From the NCBI GenBank assembly GCA_002007465.1, contig LNAC01000686.1, positions 437,089 to 501,088 on the forward strand: a stretch of DNA of 64,000 bases, read 5' to 3'. The notes under the pieces were generated by a model, which saw nothing but the letters and a program-made list of their open reading frames with translations, was not told the origin of the DNA and ran no database searches. The translations under genes were made by a program, and so were the position numbers. Shown piece by piece: positions 47,003 through 58,065 of this stretch; position 1 is the stretch's first letter, and each line of letters opens with the position of its first letter. The DNA comes from Ailurus styani (taxonomy: Eukaryota > Chordata > Mammalia > Carnivora > Ailuridae).

Positions 47003-47172
47003 AAAGATTTTATTTATTTATTTGACAGAAGGAGACACCGTGAGAGGGAACACAAGCAGGGAGAGTGGAGAGGGAGAAGCAGGCTTCCCGCTGAGCAGGG
47101 GGTCCAATGCGGGGCTCCGTCATGACCTGAGCCGAAGACAGACGGTTAACGACTAAGCTACCCAGGCGCCCC
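47003..47172 (-). mobile_element. CAN-SINE, older type
   Basis: Flanks TTTACTTTCTTTCTTTTTT / TTTACTTTCTTTTTTTTTT. Confidence 0.87.
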
Positions 47173-47183
47173 TATTTACTTTC

Positions 47184-47388
47184 TTTTTTTTTTTTTAAAG
47201 ATTTTATTTATTTATTTGACACAGAGAGATTACAAGTAGGCAGAGAGGCAGGCAGAGAGAGAGAGGAGGAAGCAGGCTCCCTGCTGAGCAAGGAGCCCGA
47301 TGCGGGCCTCGATCCCAAGACCCTGAGATCATGACCTGAGCCGAAGGCAGAGGCTTTAACCCACTGAGCCACCCAGGCACCCCCCCCC
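47184..47388 (-). mobile_element. CAN-SINE, young type, next to the previous one
   Basis: A third TATTTACTTTCTTTC follows it, so both insertions used the same target site. Confidence 0.9.
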
Positions 47389-47661
47389 TATTTACTTTCT
47401 TTCTTGTTAGTGTCCTCTGAATCACAAAAGTTAATTTTGATAAAGTCCAATTTATCTATTTTTTTTTCTTTTGTCATTTGTGCTTTTGGTTTCATGTCTA
47501 ACTTCATTGTGTCATATTTAACACTGCCTAATCCAAAGCCAAAAAAGGTTTATTTCTATGTTTTCTTCTAAGAATTTTGTAGTTTTAGCTTTTACATTTA
47601 ATTCTATTTTGAATTAATTTTTTATATGGTGTGAGATAAGGTTCTAATTTCATTCTTTTTT

Positions 47662-47853
47662 TAAAGATTTTATTTACTTATTTGAGAGAGATTGTGAGCG
47701 AGAGAGGGAGAACATGAGCAAGGGGGGAGGGCAGAGAGAGAGGGAAAAGCAGACTCCCTGCTGAGCAGGGAGCCCAACACTGGGCTCCATCCCAGGACTT
47801 CAGGATCGTGACCCAAGCTGAAGGGCAATGCTTTACTGACTGAGCCACCCAGA
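47662..47853 (-). mobile_element. CAN-SINE, older type
   Basis: Flanks TCTAATTTCATTC / TCTAACTTCATTC. Confidence 0.87.
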
Positions 47854-48250
47854 TTACTTGGATCTAACTTCATTCATTTGCATGTATATATGTATTCCCC
47901 CAGCACCATTTGTCGAAAAAATGATTCTTTCTCCATTGAATTTTTGTGGCATGCTTGTTGGAAAGCATTTAACTGTAAATGTGAGAGTTTACTTCTAGAC
48001 TCAGTTTTATTCCATTGCTTTGCATATTTACCCTGTATCAGTACTATGCTGTCTTGATTATTGTAGCTTTGTAGTAAGCTTTGAAATCAGGATGTATGGA
48101 TATTCTGGGTTCCTTGCATTTCCAAATTAACTTTAGGATCAGCTTGTCAGTGTATTGGGGGTAGAAGCCAACTAGAATTTTGATAGGGACTGCATTGAAT
48201 CTGTACATGAATTGTGAATATCTTGGCACCTTATCAATATTAAGTCTTGA

Positions 48251-48450
48251 GGGGCACCTGGGTGGCTTAGTTGGTTAAGGGTCTGCCTTCAGCTCCAGTA
48301 ATGATCCCAGGTCCTGAGATTAAGTCCCACATCAGGCTTCTTGCTCAGTGGGAGAGGAGGGGCATCTTCTCCCTCTCCCTCTGCCCTCTGCCCCTGGTCT
48401 TTCTCTCTCATGCACTCTCTCTCTAATAAATGCATAAAATCTTTAAAAAA
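48251..48450 (+). mobile_element. CAN-SINE, older type
   Basis: Duplication ATATTAAGTCTTGA with one mismatch to the right copy. Confidence 0.9.
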
Positions 48451-48490
48451 CATATATTGAGTCTTGAAATCCATGAACATAGGATGTCTT

Positions 48491-48492
<2 letters not shown>

Positions 48493-48523
<31 letters not shown>
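48493..48523. repeat. Poly-T run
   Basis: About 31 T in a row next to an N at 48541; likely a collapsed or unresolved region. Confidence 0.85.
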
Positions 48524-48524
<1 letters not shown>

Positions 48525-48550
48525 ATTTTCCTTTTTCTATNTTCACTTAA

Positions 48551-48755
48551 GGGTACCTGGGTGGCTTTGTTGGTTAATTGTCTGCCTTCAGCTCAGGTCA
48601 TGATCTCAGGGTCCTGGGATGGAGCCCCCTGTGGGGATCCCTGCTCAGTGGGAAGTCTGCTTCTCCCTCTGCCCCCCCCCGCTCATGTGCGCACACACAC
48701 TCTCTCTCTCTCTCTTTTTCTCTCTCCCTCTCAAATAAAATCTTAAAAAAATTTT
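48551..48755 (+). mobile_element. CAN-SINE, older type
   Basis: GGGTACCTGGGTGGCTTTGT head, (AC)n(TC)n in the body. Confidence 0.87.
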
Positions 48756-48762
48756 TTTTACA

Positions 48763-48963
48763 GGGCGCCTGGGTGGCTCAGGGGGTTAAAGCATCTGCTT
48801 TCGGCTCAGGTCATGATCTCAGCCTCCTGGGATCGAGGCCCGCATCGGGCTCTCTGCTCAGCAGGGAGCCTGCTTCCTCCTCTCCCTGTCTCTCTGCCTG
48901 CCTCTCTGCCTACTTGTAATCTCTCTCTCTGTGTCAAATAAATAAATAAAATCTTTAAAAAAA
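48763..48963 (+). mobile_element. CAN-SINE, young type
   Basis: Inserted in the tail of the preceding copy; both sides carry AAAATTTTTTTTAC-like sequence. Confidence 0.9.
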
Positions 48964-48965
48964 AT

Positions 48966-49148
48966 TTTTTTACTTATTTATTTGAGAGATGGAAAAAACA
49001 GGGTGATGGGGAAGATGAGGGAAAGAGACAAGCCGACTCTGTGTTGATTAGGGAACCCAGTGCAGAGCTCAGTCTCACAACCCTGAAATCATGACCTGAA
49101 CTGAAATGAAGAGTCAGACACTTAAATGACTAAGCCACCCAGGTGTCC
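48966..49148 (-). mobile_element. CAN-SINE, old
   Basis: Reverse, diverged; directly abuts the plus-strand copy at 48763, giving an inverted pair. Confidence 0.8.
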
Positions 49149-49257
49149 CACATTGATTGATTTTTATGTGTCAAACCAAGCTGTATTGCTGGGATAAGTT
49201 CCATTTGGTTATAGTGAAAAGCCTTTTTATGTGTTGTTGAATTCAATTTGCTGTTAT

Positions 49258-49454
49258 TTTTTTTAAAGATTTTATTTATTCATTTGAGAGAGAGAGAATG
49301 AGAATGAGAGAGAGAGCGTGGGAGGGGAGAGGTCAGAGGGAGAAGCAGACTCTCCGCTGAGCAGGGAGCTCGATGTGGGACTCGATCCCGGGACTCCAGT
49401 ATCATGACCTGAGCCGAAGGCAGTTGCTTAACCAACTGTGCCACCCAGGTGCCC
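49258..49454 (-). mobile_element. CAN-SINE, older type
   Basis: Body GAGAATGAGAATGAGAGAGA; head end CCACCCAGGTGCCCC. Confidence 0.88.
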
Positions 49455-49755
49455 CAAGATGTTTTTGATTATAAATTCAAAGTTAGTTAGTTGATTTGAG
49501 TTTTTTTTTTAATGCAGGCATTTGTAGCTATAAATTTCCTGTTATCTGTTATCTCCATGTTAACTACATCCAATAAATTTTGGGTTGTGTTTTCAGTTGT
49601 ATAAGACACTAACAATAAAACATGTTTAATTAAAAAAAAAGGAGGATCATGGTGGAATCTAGTCAAGCTGGTAGGTAACCAAGGCAATGTGTCTAGAGCT
49701 TGTTCAATCACTGATGCTAAATGGATCGTAGTATCTCAGTAAGTGAAAAATCTAT

Positions 49756-49852
49756 GGATGCCTGGCTGACTCAGTTGGCAGAACATGCGGCTCTTGATCT
49801 TGGGGTCATTAGTTGAAGTCCCAAATTGGATGTAGAGTTTACTTAATGAAAA
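49756..49852 (+). mobile_element. Very old tRNA-derived SINE
   Basis: ATGCCTGGCTGACTCAGTTG ... TTGGATGTAGAGTTTACTTA. Confidence 0.6.
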
Positions 49853-50616
49853 AGAAAAGAAAAACCAAAAAAGAAAAAACTACTATGTTCAGTATGCTCT
49901 GCAGCAGTGCACAACTTGGGATTTTGTGCTTCTCAAAGCTTTAACTATTCAATGAACTGAAATGTGAGCTGGCTGAGATAATTTTCAAAATCAGAAAAGT
50001 CATAGTACTAGTGACAGAAAACCACACGCAGGAGCTAACCACCTAGAGAGTCTAGTCAGTTTTGAGGATATCCACATGACTAAAACCCAAAATAACATTT
50101 CTTCAGAAGAAGGTGCCAGAATGAAGGATATACATGCTCACTTTGTGGGGAAAGAAACTTTTGTAGGTTTTATTACCAACTATGTCAAATTTTCTTCCTG
50201 TTATTTATCAAATAGCTAAAAGTAAATAAAGTGCTTGTTATAGATATGCAACTACAGACTTACTAAGCCAGTGAGACAACAATCTGCCAAGTAAGGGAGT
50301 CTAAATGGAAGTATATTGAAGTATAATTGACACACAATGTTACATTAGTCTCAGGTGTACAACATAGTGACTCATGAACTCTTTACTTATGCTATTACAA
50401 GTGTAGCTACCATCTGTCACTGCACAACGCCATTGACTATATTCACTATGTTGTACCTTTCATCCCTGTGACTTATTCATTCTGTAACTAGAAACCTGTT
50501 TCTCTCCCTCCCCTTCCCCATTTTGCCCATCCTTCTATCCCTTCCCCTTTGGTAACCACCAATTTGTTCTCTGTATTTATGGGTTTATTTCTGCTTTTTG
50601 TTTTTATTTTTTATTT

Positions 50617-50826
50617 ATTTTTTACAGATTATTTATTTGAGAGAAAGAGAGAGCATGCACATGCATGCACGAGCAGGTGGAGGGGCAGAGGGAGAGGCAG
50701 AGAATCTTGAGCAGACTCCCCACTGAGCACAGAACCCAATGTGGAGCTCAGTCTCCTGACCCGAGATCTTAACCTGAGCCAAAACCAAGAATTGGAGGCT
50801 TAACTGACTGAGCCATGCAGGTGGCC
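50617..50826 (-). mobile_element. CAN-SINE, old
   Basis: Contains GCATGCACATGCATGCAC in the body. Confidence 0.8.
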
Positions 50827-51284
50827 CTTGTTTGTTTTTTAGATTGCATATATAAGTGAAATCATATTGTATTTGTCTTTATCTGACTTACTTCACTTAG
50901 CATCCTACCTTTTAGGCTCATCCATGTTGTCACACATGGCAAGATCAATTTTTTATGGCTGAGTAATATTCCCTTGTATACATATACCACAATTTTTATG
51001 TTAATTTTCCTTATTTTCAAATTTTTATTTAAATTCTAGTTAAACATACAGTGCACATCTGTTTGTGCACATTGTTTTCAGGACTAGAATTGAGTGATTC
51101 ATCACTTACATACAACATCCAGTGCACATCATATCAAATGCCCTCCTTAATACCCATCACCCATCTAGCCCATCCCCCACTTACCTCCCTTCATCACCCC
51201 TCAGTTGGTTCTCTGTCTGTAAGAGTCTCCATGGTTTGTTTCCCTCTCTCTCTCTCTTTCTTTTTTTCTTTTTTTTCTTTTTTT

Positions 51285-51478
51285 TTTTAAGATTTTATTT
51301 ATTTATTTGACACAGAGAGAAAGAGATCACAAGTAGGCAGAGAGGCAGGCAGAGAGAGAGGAGGAAGCAGGCTCCCTGCCGAGCAGAGAGCCCGATGCAG
51401 GGCCTCGATCCCAGGACCCTGAGATCATGACCTGAGCCGAAAGCAGAGGCTTTAACCCACTGAGCCACCCAGGCGCCC
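51285..51478 (-). mobile_element. CAN-SINE, young type
   Basis: Flanks CTCTTTCTTTTTTT / CTCTTTCTTTTTTT. Confidence 0.9.
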
Positions 51479-51902
51479 CTCTTTCTTTTTTTTTTCATAC
51501 CACGTTCTTTATCTTTTCACCTATCTTGGGTTTCTTCTATATCTTGGCTATTCTAAATAATACCAAAGTAAACATAGTGGTGCATATATCTTTTCAAATT
51601 AGTGTTTTGGGGCTTTTAGGGTAAATATCCAGTAGTTGAATTACTGTATCTTGTGGTAATTCCATTTTTAATTTTTTGAGGAACCTCCTTACTGTTTTCC
51701 ACAGTTGCTGCACCAGTTTATATTCCTACCAACAGTGTATGAGCTTTCCTTTTTCTCCACATCTGCGCCAACACTTGATACTTCTTATCTTTTTGGTATT
51801 AGCCATTCTGACAGGTATGAAGTGATATCTCATTGTGGTTTTGATTTGTATTTCCCTGATTATTAGTGACATTAAATGTCTTTTCAGATCTTAGTTGTTG
51901 TT

Positions 51903-52120
51903 TTTAATTAAGCTTTATACCTAATATGTAACTTGAACTCAAGACCCCAAAATCAAGAGTGGCATGCTCTACTGACTGAGCCAGCTAGTCCCCCCTATAG
52001 TTTTTTGGTTTTGATTTTTTTTTTCTTTGAATAGGTTCCATGCCCAACATTGGGCTTGAACTCACAACCCTGAGATCAATGGCTGCATGCTTTACCCACT
52101 GAGCCAGCCAGGTACCCCAC
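51903..52120 (-). mobile_element. Two very old SINE fragments
   Basis: AACTTGAACTCAAGACCCCA ... GAGCCAGCTAGTCCCCC and GGGCTTGAACTCACAACCCT ... GAGCCAGCCAGGTACCCC. Confidence 0.55.
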
Positions 52121-52231
52121 CCACATCTTAGTTTTAAATATAATTCTCCACTAAAAGGAGCCAGGGGTTTGGGCAGGAAAAGTACAGGGTGAGCCTAGAA
52201 CACATTGTGTCAAAAAATGTGGAAGATTTCC

Positions 52232-52628
52232 AACCACCTGGTTGGCTCAGTCGGTCAGGCATCTGCCTTTGGCTCAGGTCATGATCCCAGGGTCCTAGGA
52301 TCAAGCCCTGTGTCAAGCTCTCTGCTCAGTGGAGACCCTGCTTCTCCTTCTGCCTGCTGCTCCCCCTGCTTTTGCTCTTTCTCTCTTTCTCTCTCTCAAA
52401 TAAATAAAATTTTTTTAAATGATTTTTTTAAAAATCAGAGAGAGAGAGAGCGAACACAAGCAGGGGGAGTGGCAGGCAGAGGGAGAAGCAGGCTCCCCAC
52501 TGAGCAAGGAGCCCAATGTAGCACTCGATCCCAGGACCTTAGGATCATGACCTGAGCCGAAGGCAGCTGCCTAACTGGCTAAGCCACCCAGGCGTCCCAA
52601 TAAATAAAATCTTTAAAAAAAAAAAAAA
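52232..52628 (+). mobile_element. CAN-SINE with a reverse SINE inserted in its tail
   Basis: Outer older SINE 52232-52414 with a second tail piece 52598-52628. Target flanks are AAATGTGGAAG / AAACGTGGAAG. Confidence 0.85.
52420..52597 (-). mobile_element. CAN-SINE inserted in the tail of the SINE at 52232
   Basis: AATAAATAAAAT(C/T)TTT(A/T) flanks both sides; opposite orientation to its host. Confidence 0.87.
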
Positions 52629-53015
52629 CGTGGAAGTGCTCAAAAACTCATGGAGATATTTTAAAATGACACCAGAACCAGATGAAAAGGTTTTCACTGG
52701 CTGAATCTGGGACAGTTTGGATGTCAAAATGAATAATGATATTGATGGATTATAACCTATTGAATAAAATAGGAATCCATGAGATTACACAGATATAAAT
52801 AAATATATTAATAAATAAATGTAGTAAAGAGAAATCTTTACCCTAGAGTAGAATTCCAACTAATAAATGTAGAAGGAGTAATGAAATTAGAATTATACTG
52901 TGGTTATGTCCTTGTTTTTAAGAAATATACAATGAAGCGTTCAGAAGTAGTGGGACACAATGGGTTCAATTTACTTTCAAGTAGTTCCAAGAAATAATAG
53001 AGAATATATGTAATA

Positions 53016-53222
53016 TATATTGTGATATATATATGTGTGTGTATATATATATGTGTGTATGTATATATAAATATAAATAAATAAATAAATATAACATATA
53101 ATATAAATATTAATTTATATATTAATTGATATATAATAAATAATTTATTATATCTATATAATAAATATATAAAATATATAAAATAAATCTATAAATAAAA
53201 ATATATGTACATATATATAAAA
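53016..53222. repeat. AT-rich low-complexity block
   Basis: (TATATG)n/(AAATA)n-type sequence made almost wholly of A and T. Confidence 0.85.
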
Positions 53223-53224
53223 AG

Positions 53225-54045
53225 TTAAACATACACCTATCTTATGACCCAGCTGTTTCACTCCTGTGTATTTACCCAAGAGAAATTAAAACATGTACAC
53301 ACAAAGACTTATACACAGATTATCATAGCTGTTCTATTTGTAATAGCCAAAACCTGGAAACAATTCAAATATCCACCAACAGTAAATGGATAAATAAATT
53401 ATGGTATATCTGTACAGTGAAATGCTACCAGCAGTCAAAAGGAACTATTGATATAAGAAACATGGATGAATCTCAAAATAATTACAGTTAGTGAAAGAAG
53501 TCAAACCACCCCCAAAGTAAAAGATAAATGAGTACATAATGGATGATTTGATCTATAAAAAATTCTAGAAAATTGAAACTGTAGTGACATAAAGCTATAT
53601 TGGTGGTTGCCTGGGGACTAAGGTCGGATTGGGGTTAGGATGAGATGGAGAGGAGTGGATCACAATGGAGTACAAGGAAACTTAGCAATGATGGATATGT
53701 TGATTATCTTAATTGTGATGGCTTCACAGTTATATACATATGTCAAAAGTAACCAGATTTTATACTTTAAATATATTCGGTGTATTACATGCCAGTTATA
53801 CTTCAGTAAAGCTGTTTTTTTTTAAAGATTTTATTTATTTATTTGACACAGAGAGAGAGATTACAAGTAGGCAGAGAGGCAGACAGAGAGACAGGGAGAG
53901 GAGGAAGCAGGCTCCCTGCTGAGCAGAGAGCCCGATGCGGGCCTTGATCCCAGGACAGAGATCATGACCTGAGCCGAAAGCAGAGGCCTTAACCCATTGA
54001 GCCACCCAGGTGCCCCAGTAAAGCTGTTTTTAAAAAACTTATCAT
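53225..54045 (+). mobile_element. L1 fragment, plus strand
   Basis: Plus-strand old L1 ORF2 end (CTTATGACCCAGCTGTTTCA, AATAGCCAAAACCTGGAAAC). A SINE at 53818-54016 is inserted, with CAGTAAAGCTGTTTTT duplicated on each side. Confidence 0.65.
53818..54016 (-). mobile_element. CAN-SINE, young type
   Basis: Duplication CAGTAAAGCTGTTTTT on both sides. Confidence 0.92.
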
Positions 54046-54308
54046 TTCCAAAGGCTAGACCAGAAAGGTAGTAGTGGTGGCTGAGGTGGTTCTGAGACTA
54101 AAGTTCTGAGCTCTTTCTTCCAGGAAAGGAGCTATATTTAGAGTGCTGGGATTTTAGGATCTTTTCCATGAGATCAGTGCTGACTCTGGGCCAGTGAACA
54201 CTCATACACTTAGAACAAACAGATGCTCTATGTCCAGGAAGGGGACAGTTTCCCAGACCACAAAAACAAATGATATCACTCTTGGTAATCAAGAAAGGTT
54301 TCTATTCT

Positions 54309-54515
54309 TTTTTTTTTTTTTAAAGATTTTATTTATTTATTTGACACAGAGAGAGAGAGATTACAAGTAGGCAGAGAGGCAGGCAGAGAGACAGGGAGAG
54401 GAAGCAGGCTCCCTGCTGAGCAGAGAGCCCGATGCGGGCCTCGATCCCAGGACGCTGAGATCATGATCTGAGCCGAAAGCAGAGGCTTTAACCCACTGAG
54501 CCACCCAGGTGCCCA
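54309..54515 (-). mobile_element. CAN-SINE, young type
   Basis: Duplication AAGAAAGGTTTCTATTCTTT on both sides. Confidence 0.93.
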
Positions 54516-54654
54516 AGAAAGGTTTCTATTCTTTTCCTTAATAAGAGTTTGAAGATGGTTTTGGGCACAATCTTTGTCTAGGTCCACATTATATAGTAAG
54601 GAGAAAAAACAGAAGAGTCATTAAAAAGAAAAATTAAGTAGACTAACAACCCTA

Positions 54655-54885
54655 TTTGATATTTTTATAAAGAGAATGTACTCTGTAAGACTCTTAATCA
54701 TAGGAAACAAACTGCGGGTTGCTGGAGGGGAGGGGAATAGAGGAATGGGGTAACTGGGTGATGGACATTAAGGAGGGCATGTGATGTAATGAGCACTGGG
54801 GATTATATGAGACCTATACCTCTGAAACCAGTAATACATTATATATCAATTAATTGAATTTAAATTTTTAAAAAAGAATGTACTT
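54655..54885 (+). mobile_element. L1 3' UTR fragment, plus strand
   Basis: Carnivore L1 3' end: TAAGACTCTTAATCATAGGA, GGGTTGCTGGAGGGGAGG, and TAATACATTATATATCAATT before an A-rich tail. Confidence 0.7.
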
Positions 54886-55093
54886 TCTAGACAGGACATT
54901 GAGTCATACCTTATGCTGGAACAATATGGAATGATATTCTATATCCAGGAATGATATGTAACAATAAAGAGATCTATTAGCACACATTTCATATCCTTCC
55001 TGAATTTCCTCTCAAACATTCGAATCAAGAGAGATTGAAGCCCTTTGGACAAGATACAATGAGACACCTGATGGGTTAAAAAAATTACATGGA

Positions 55094-55275
55094 GGGATGC
55101 CTGGGTGGCTCAGTTGGTTAAGCATCTGCCTTCAGCTCAGGTCATGATCCCAGGGTCCTGGAATCGAGTCCCACATCGGGCTCCTTGCTCCGCAGGGAGC
55201 CTGCTTCTCCCTCTGCCTGCCTCTGTCTCTCTCTCTGACAAATAAATAAATAAAATCTCTTTTAAAAATTGTTTA
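55094..55275 (+). mobile_element. CAN-SINE, older type, about 50 bp before RPGRIP1 exon 2
   Basis: Duplication AAAATTACATGGA at 55081-55093 and 55276-55288. The element ends about 50 bp upstream of the exon. Confidence 0.92.
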
Positions 55276-55324
55276 AAAATTACATGGAAAAATAATCTCT
55301 ATTTACACTTTCCGGGGACTTTAG

Positions 55325-55457
55325 GTAAGAATGTAAAAGCTCAACCACCCTTGAGCAGAATGAGCCGGGAAGAATTGGAGGACAGCTTGTTTCGTCTTCG
55401 TGAAGAGCACATGTTGGTGAAGGAGCTTTCTTGGAAGCAACAGGATGAGATCAAAAG
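55325..55457 (+). CDS. RPGRIP1: RPGRIP1 exon 2 (coding)
   Basis: 133-nt exon between acceptor GGGGACTTTAG and donor GTACCTTG. It encodes a conserved N-terminal block containing [18 protein letters not shown] and ending KQQDEIKR, close to human RPGRIP1. It begins with two bases of a split Gly codon, completing the G left by the exon at 44419, and ends with two bases of a split Arg codon. It contains an in-frame ATG (55360-55362, MSREE) in a purine-context site that could be the real start if the upstream exon is untranslated. The donor is weak after GT (ACCTTG instead of RAGT). The segment GGAAGCAACAGGATG at 55433-55447 is single, not duplicated. Confidence 0.93.
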
Positions 55458-55564
55458 GTACCTTGTGTTCTCTTTAAGTCTTTAAAAGCTGGGGAACAAA
55501 GGAGAACAGGGGCAAGTAAGAGAAGGAGGTTTTCATTTGCAAATGAAACCAAAAATCATATTGA

Positions 55565-55745
55565 TCATTTACTATATGTAAGCATATTGTAAGTGTTTTT
55601 ATGTATTAACTAAATATTATAAATATGATTAACTTATTTAATACTGTGAGGGAGGTGCTATTAAGAGGAAAAGGAAACAAAGTTAAGTAATTTGCCTAAA
55701 GTCACAGCTAGCAAGCGAGTGGCAGCACTGAAAGCTCTAACTCTG
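55565..55745. repeat. MIR fragment
   Basis: AAGTAATTTGCCTAAAGTCA CAGCTAGCAAG core. Confidence 0.6.
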
Positions 55746-56171
55746 AAATTATACCAGGAACAGTAACCTTACAGTGTTGGCTTTCAAAAGTGGATCTCGG
55801 GTGGGGACCTGGAGAAGATTCTGAGATGGAGTGTGGATAGATAATCAAATGGGAAGAAAGGGAGTTCTGAAAGTTCAGATTTTATCTCTAGGACATAATT
55901 TGAGGATATTGGTGTCAATTTCTTCCAGCCAAAGACTAGCAGGAACATACCTGTAGTTTGAGCAGGCGGGGTTTATTACTCATTACAGCTAGAGAAATGC
56001 ACACCATGGAGAACTATGGTCATATCAGTAAGAATGTGTGGAAAAAAATCTATTACAGGATTTGAGTTTCAGTTGGGTGATTCGTGGGAGGGTCCAAGGT
56101 AACAGGAGTTTGCTCCAGATTTGATACGGTTAGAAAGCAGGGAAAATTCTGCATTTGGACATCTCAGTAAA

Positions 56172-56338
56172 TTTTTTTCTTTTAAGATATCATTTATTTA
56201 TTGAGAGAGAGGGAGAGGAGAGAGTGCCGAGCTTTCCAGTTGGAGGGGCAGAGGCAGAAGGAGAGGGAGAAGCAGACTCCCTGCTGAGTGACCTGAGCAG
56301 AAGTCAGACACTTAACCAACTAAGCTGCCCAGGTGTCC
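56172..56338 (-). mobile_element. CAN-SINE, old, body shortened
   Basis: Flanks GACATCTCAGTAAAT / GATATCTCAGTAAAT. Confidence 0.85.
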
Positions 56339-56711
56339 TGATATCTCAGTAAATCTTATCTACAGGGAAGGTAGAGTAGAGTGAGGCTAAAGCTATAATT
56401 GGATAGAATAGCAGTCGCTCATTAACCAGAAAAAGAAAATGTTTGGTATTTTGTGTGTGGCACAATGACCTTGTTTTTGTCTGTGTTCAGACAAAATTAT
56501 GGTCTCAGTGGCCTTGTCTGATATTGGTGTTCTGTGAGATTATGTCCAACAGCAAAATAACATGGCCTAGCCGTGAACACCAGGCCTGCTTCAAACAACA
56601 CTGGGAGCTGGTTATATCAGATCAATTCCCCAAAGTCAAGAGCAGCTTTTTGCTTTCTCACTGATAATCCCCAAGAGTGGTTCAGAGCTACATTCAGAAT
56701 CTACAGGATAC

Positions 56712-56848
56712 AGGGGGCACCTGGGTAGCTCAGTTGGTTAAGCATCCAGCTCTTCATCCTGGCTTGGGTCTTGGTCTCCTGGTCATGAGTTCAGGCCCTG
56801 CACTGGGGCTCCACACCCAGCATGGAGCCCACTTAAAAAAAAAAAAAT
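56712..56848 (+). mobile_element. Old SINE, short form
   Basis: GGGGGCACCTGGGTAGCTCA head, GGGGCTCCACACCCAGCATG end. Flanks ATCTACAGGATACAG / ATCTACAGATACAGG. Confidence 0.75.
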
Positions 56849-57114
56849 CTACAGATACAGGCTCCCATTGTATGCCAGCACTCTTCAAAGTGGAGACTGT
56901 TTTGCATTATGGAGAACTCAAGAATCTGGTGAAAGGAGAAGGTTGCCTAGGCCAAAAAATCTTCTTGGTTGATAACCAAAAATCTCTTGAGATTATAGAT
57001 ATTAAGTGGCTAAATTAGATTCCGTCCTCCTGACCCCCCTGGCTTTGGGCAAATCACCTGGCTATATTTAATGACTTTATTTCTCTATCTGGATATAATG
57101 ATATGTAATAATAG

Positions 57115-57335
57115 CTAACTCCTACAGTGCTTACAATGCACAGCACTGCTCTAAACACTTTACATATATTAATTTATTTAATCCTCATAACAATCTAGTG
57201 GGGCAGGTGTTATTTTTATCTTTATTCATAGATGAGGAAACTGAGCACAAAAGGTTAATGACATGCCAAAAGCCACATAGATAGTATGTCAGAATTGGCA
57301 GGCCGGGGTCACAGAATCTGATGGCAAGGATTGAA
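57115..57335. repeat. MIR fragment
   Basis: TTAATCCTCATAACAATCTA and GATGAGGAAACTGAGCACAA blocks. Confidence 0.7.
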
Positions 57336-57366
57336 AGCATGATGTTAGGTGAAGATGACAAATAGT

Positions 57367-57690
57367 GGGGGTGCTTGGCTGACTCAGTCTGTAGAGCATG
57401 CAATTCTTTTTTTTTTTTTAAAGATTTTATTTATTTATTTGACACACAGAGAGAGATTACAAGTAGGCAGAGAGGCAGGCAGAGAGACAGGGAGAGGAGG
57501 AAGCAGGCTCCCTGCTGAGCAGAGAGCCCGATGCGGGCCTCGATCCCAGGACCCTGAGATCATGACCTGAGCCGAAAGCAGAGGCTTTAACCCACTGAGC
57601 CACCCAGGCACCCGAGCATGCAATTCTTGATCTTGGTTGTGAGTTTGAACCCCACCTTGGATGTAGAGATTACTTAGAAAAAAAAAAGAT
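57367..57690 (+). mobile_element. Very old SINE split by a young SINE
   Basis: Pieces 57367-57406 and 57614-57690, joined by the duplication GAGCATGCAATTCTT around the inserted reverse copy. Confidence 0.75.
57407..57613 (-). mobile_element. CAN-SINE, young type, nested in an older SINE
   Basis: 15-bp duplication GAGCATGCAATTCTT on both sides. Confidence 0.92.
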
Positions 57691-57888
57691 GACGAATAGT
57701 GATTGACTATCCACTATAAGTAAGGCTGGGTATATATTGAGGGCTATTGAGGTGTATACTAGGGGCTGTAGAGGAGTAATCCTTAAAGTTGGGCATATAT
57801 ACAGGGTTATGCAGACACGTGGGACGGGAAAAGTAAATATTAAAATTTCTTCTTATATTTAATTATCTCCCCTTTAAAAGTTAGTCTT

Positions 57889-58065
57889 TTTTTTTTAAGA
57901 TTTTATTTATTTATTTGACAGAGACAGCGAGAGAAGGGAACACAAGCAAGGGAAGTGGGAGAGGGAGAAACAGGCTTCCCGCCAAGCAGGGAGCTCGATG
58001 TGGGCCTCAATCCCAGGACCCTATTGGAAGGCAGACGCCTAACAACTGAGCCACCCAGGAGCCCC
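57889..58065 (-). mobile_element. CAN-SINE, older type
   Basis: Flanks AAAAGTTAGTCTTTTT / AAAAATTAGTCTTTTT. Confidence 0.9.

Larger units (their letters stand above)
45600..48240 (-). mobile_element. Old L1 fragments, minus strand, in RPGRIP1 intron 1
   Basis: L1 3' half in reverse (for example the minus-strand run near 48.1-48.2 kb resembling FNAVPIKILVGF). It is interrupted by SINEs at 46310, 46686, 47003, 47184 and 47662 and is strongly mutated. Confidence 0.65.
50300..51900 (-). mobile_element. Old L1 fragment, minus strand
   Basis: Reverse L1 3' end, recognisable from TAGCTACCATCTGTCACTGC and the later TGCACCAGTTTATATTCCTA blocks. Split by SINEs at 50617 and 51285. Confidence 0.65.
44420..55324 (+). 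other. RPGRIP1: RPGRIP1 intron 1
   Basis: About 10.9 kb between the start exon and exon 2. It is mostly minus-strand L1 (45.6-48.2 and 50.3-51.9 kb), many SINEs of both orientations, an AT-rich low-complexity block (53.0-53.2 kb) and plus-strand L1 fragments (53.2-54.9 kb). Single-copy stretches remain at about 44.4-45.1 and 49.85-50.3 kb; I recognise no additional exon in them. Confidence 0.75.

Noticed and set aside
54098..54292. Minus-strand 64-codon frame rich in Cys
   Set aside because: Intronic, no conservation recognised, bounded by repeats.
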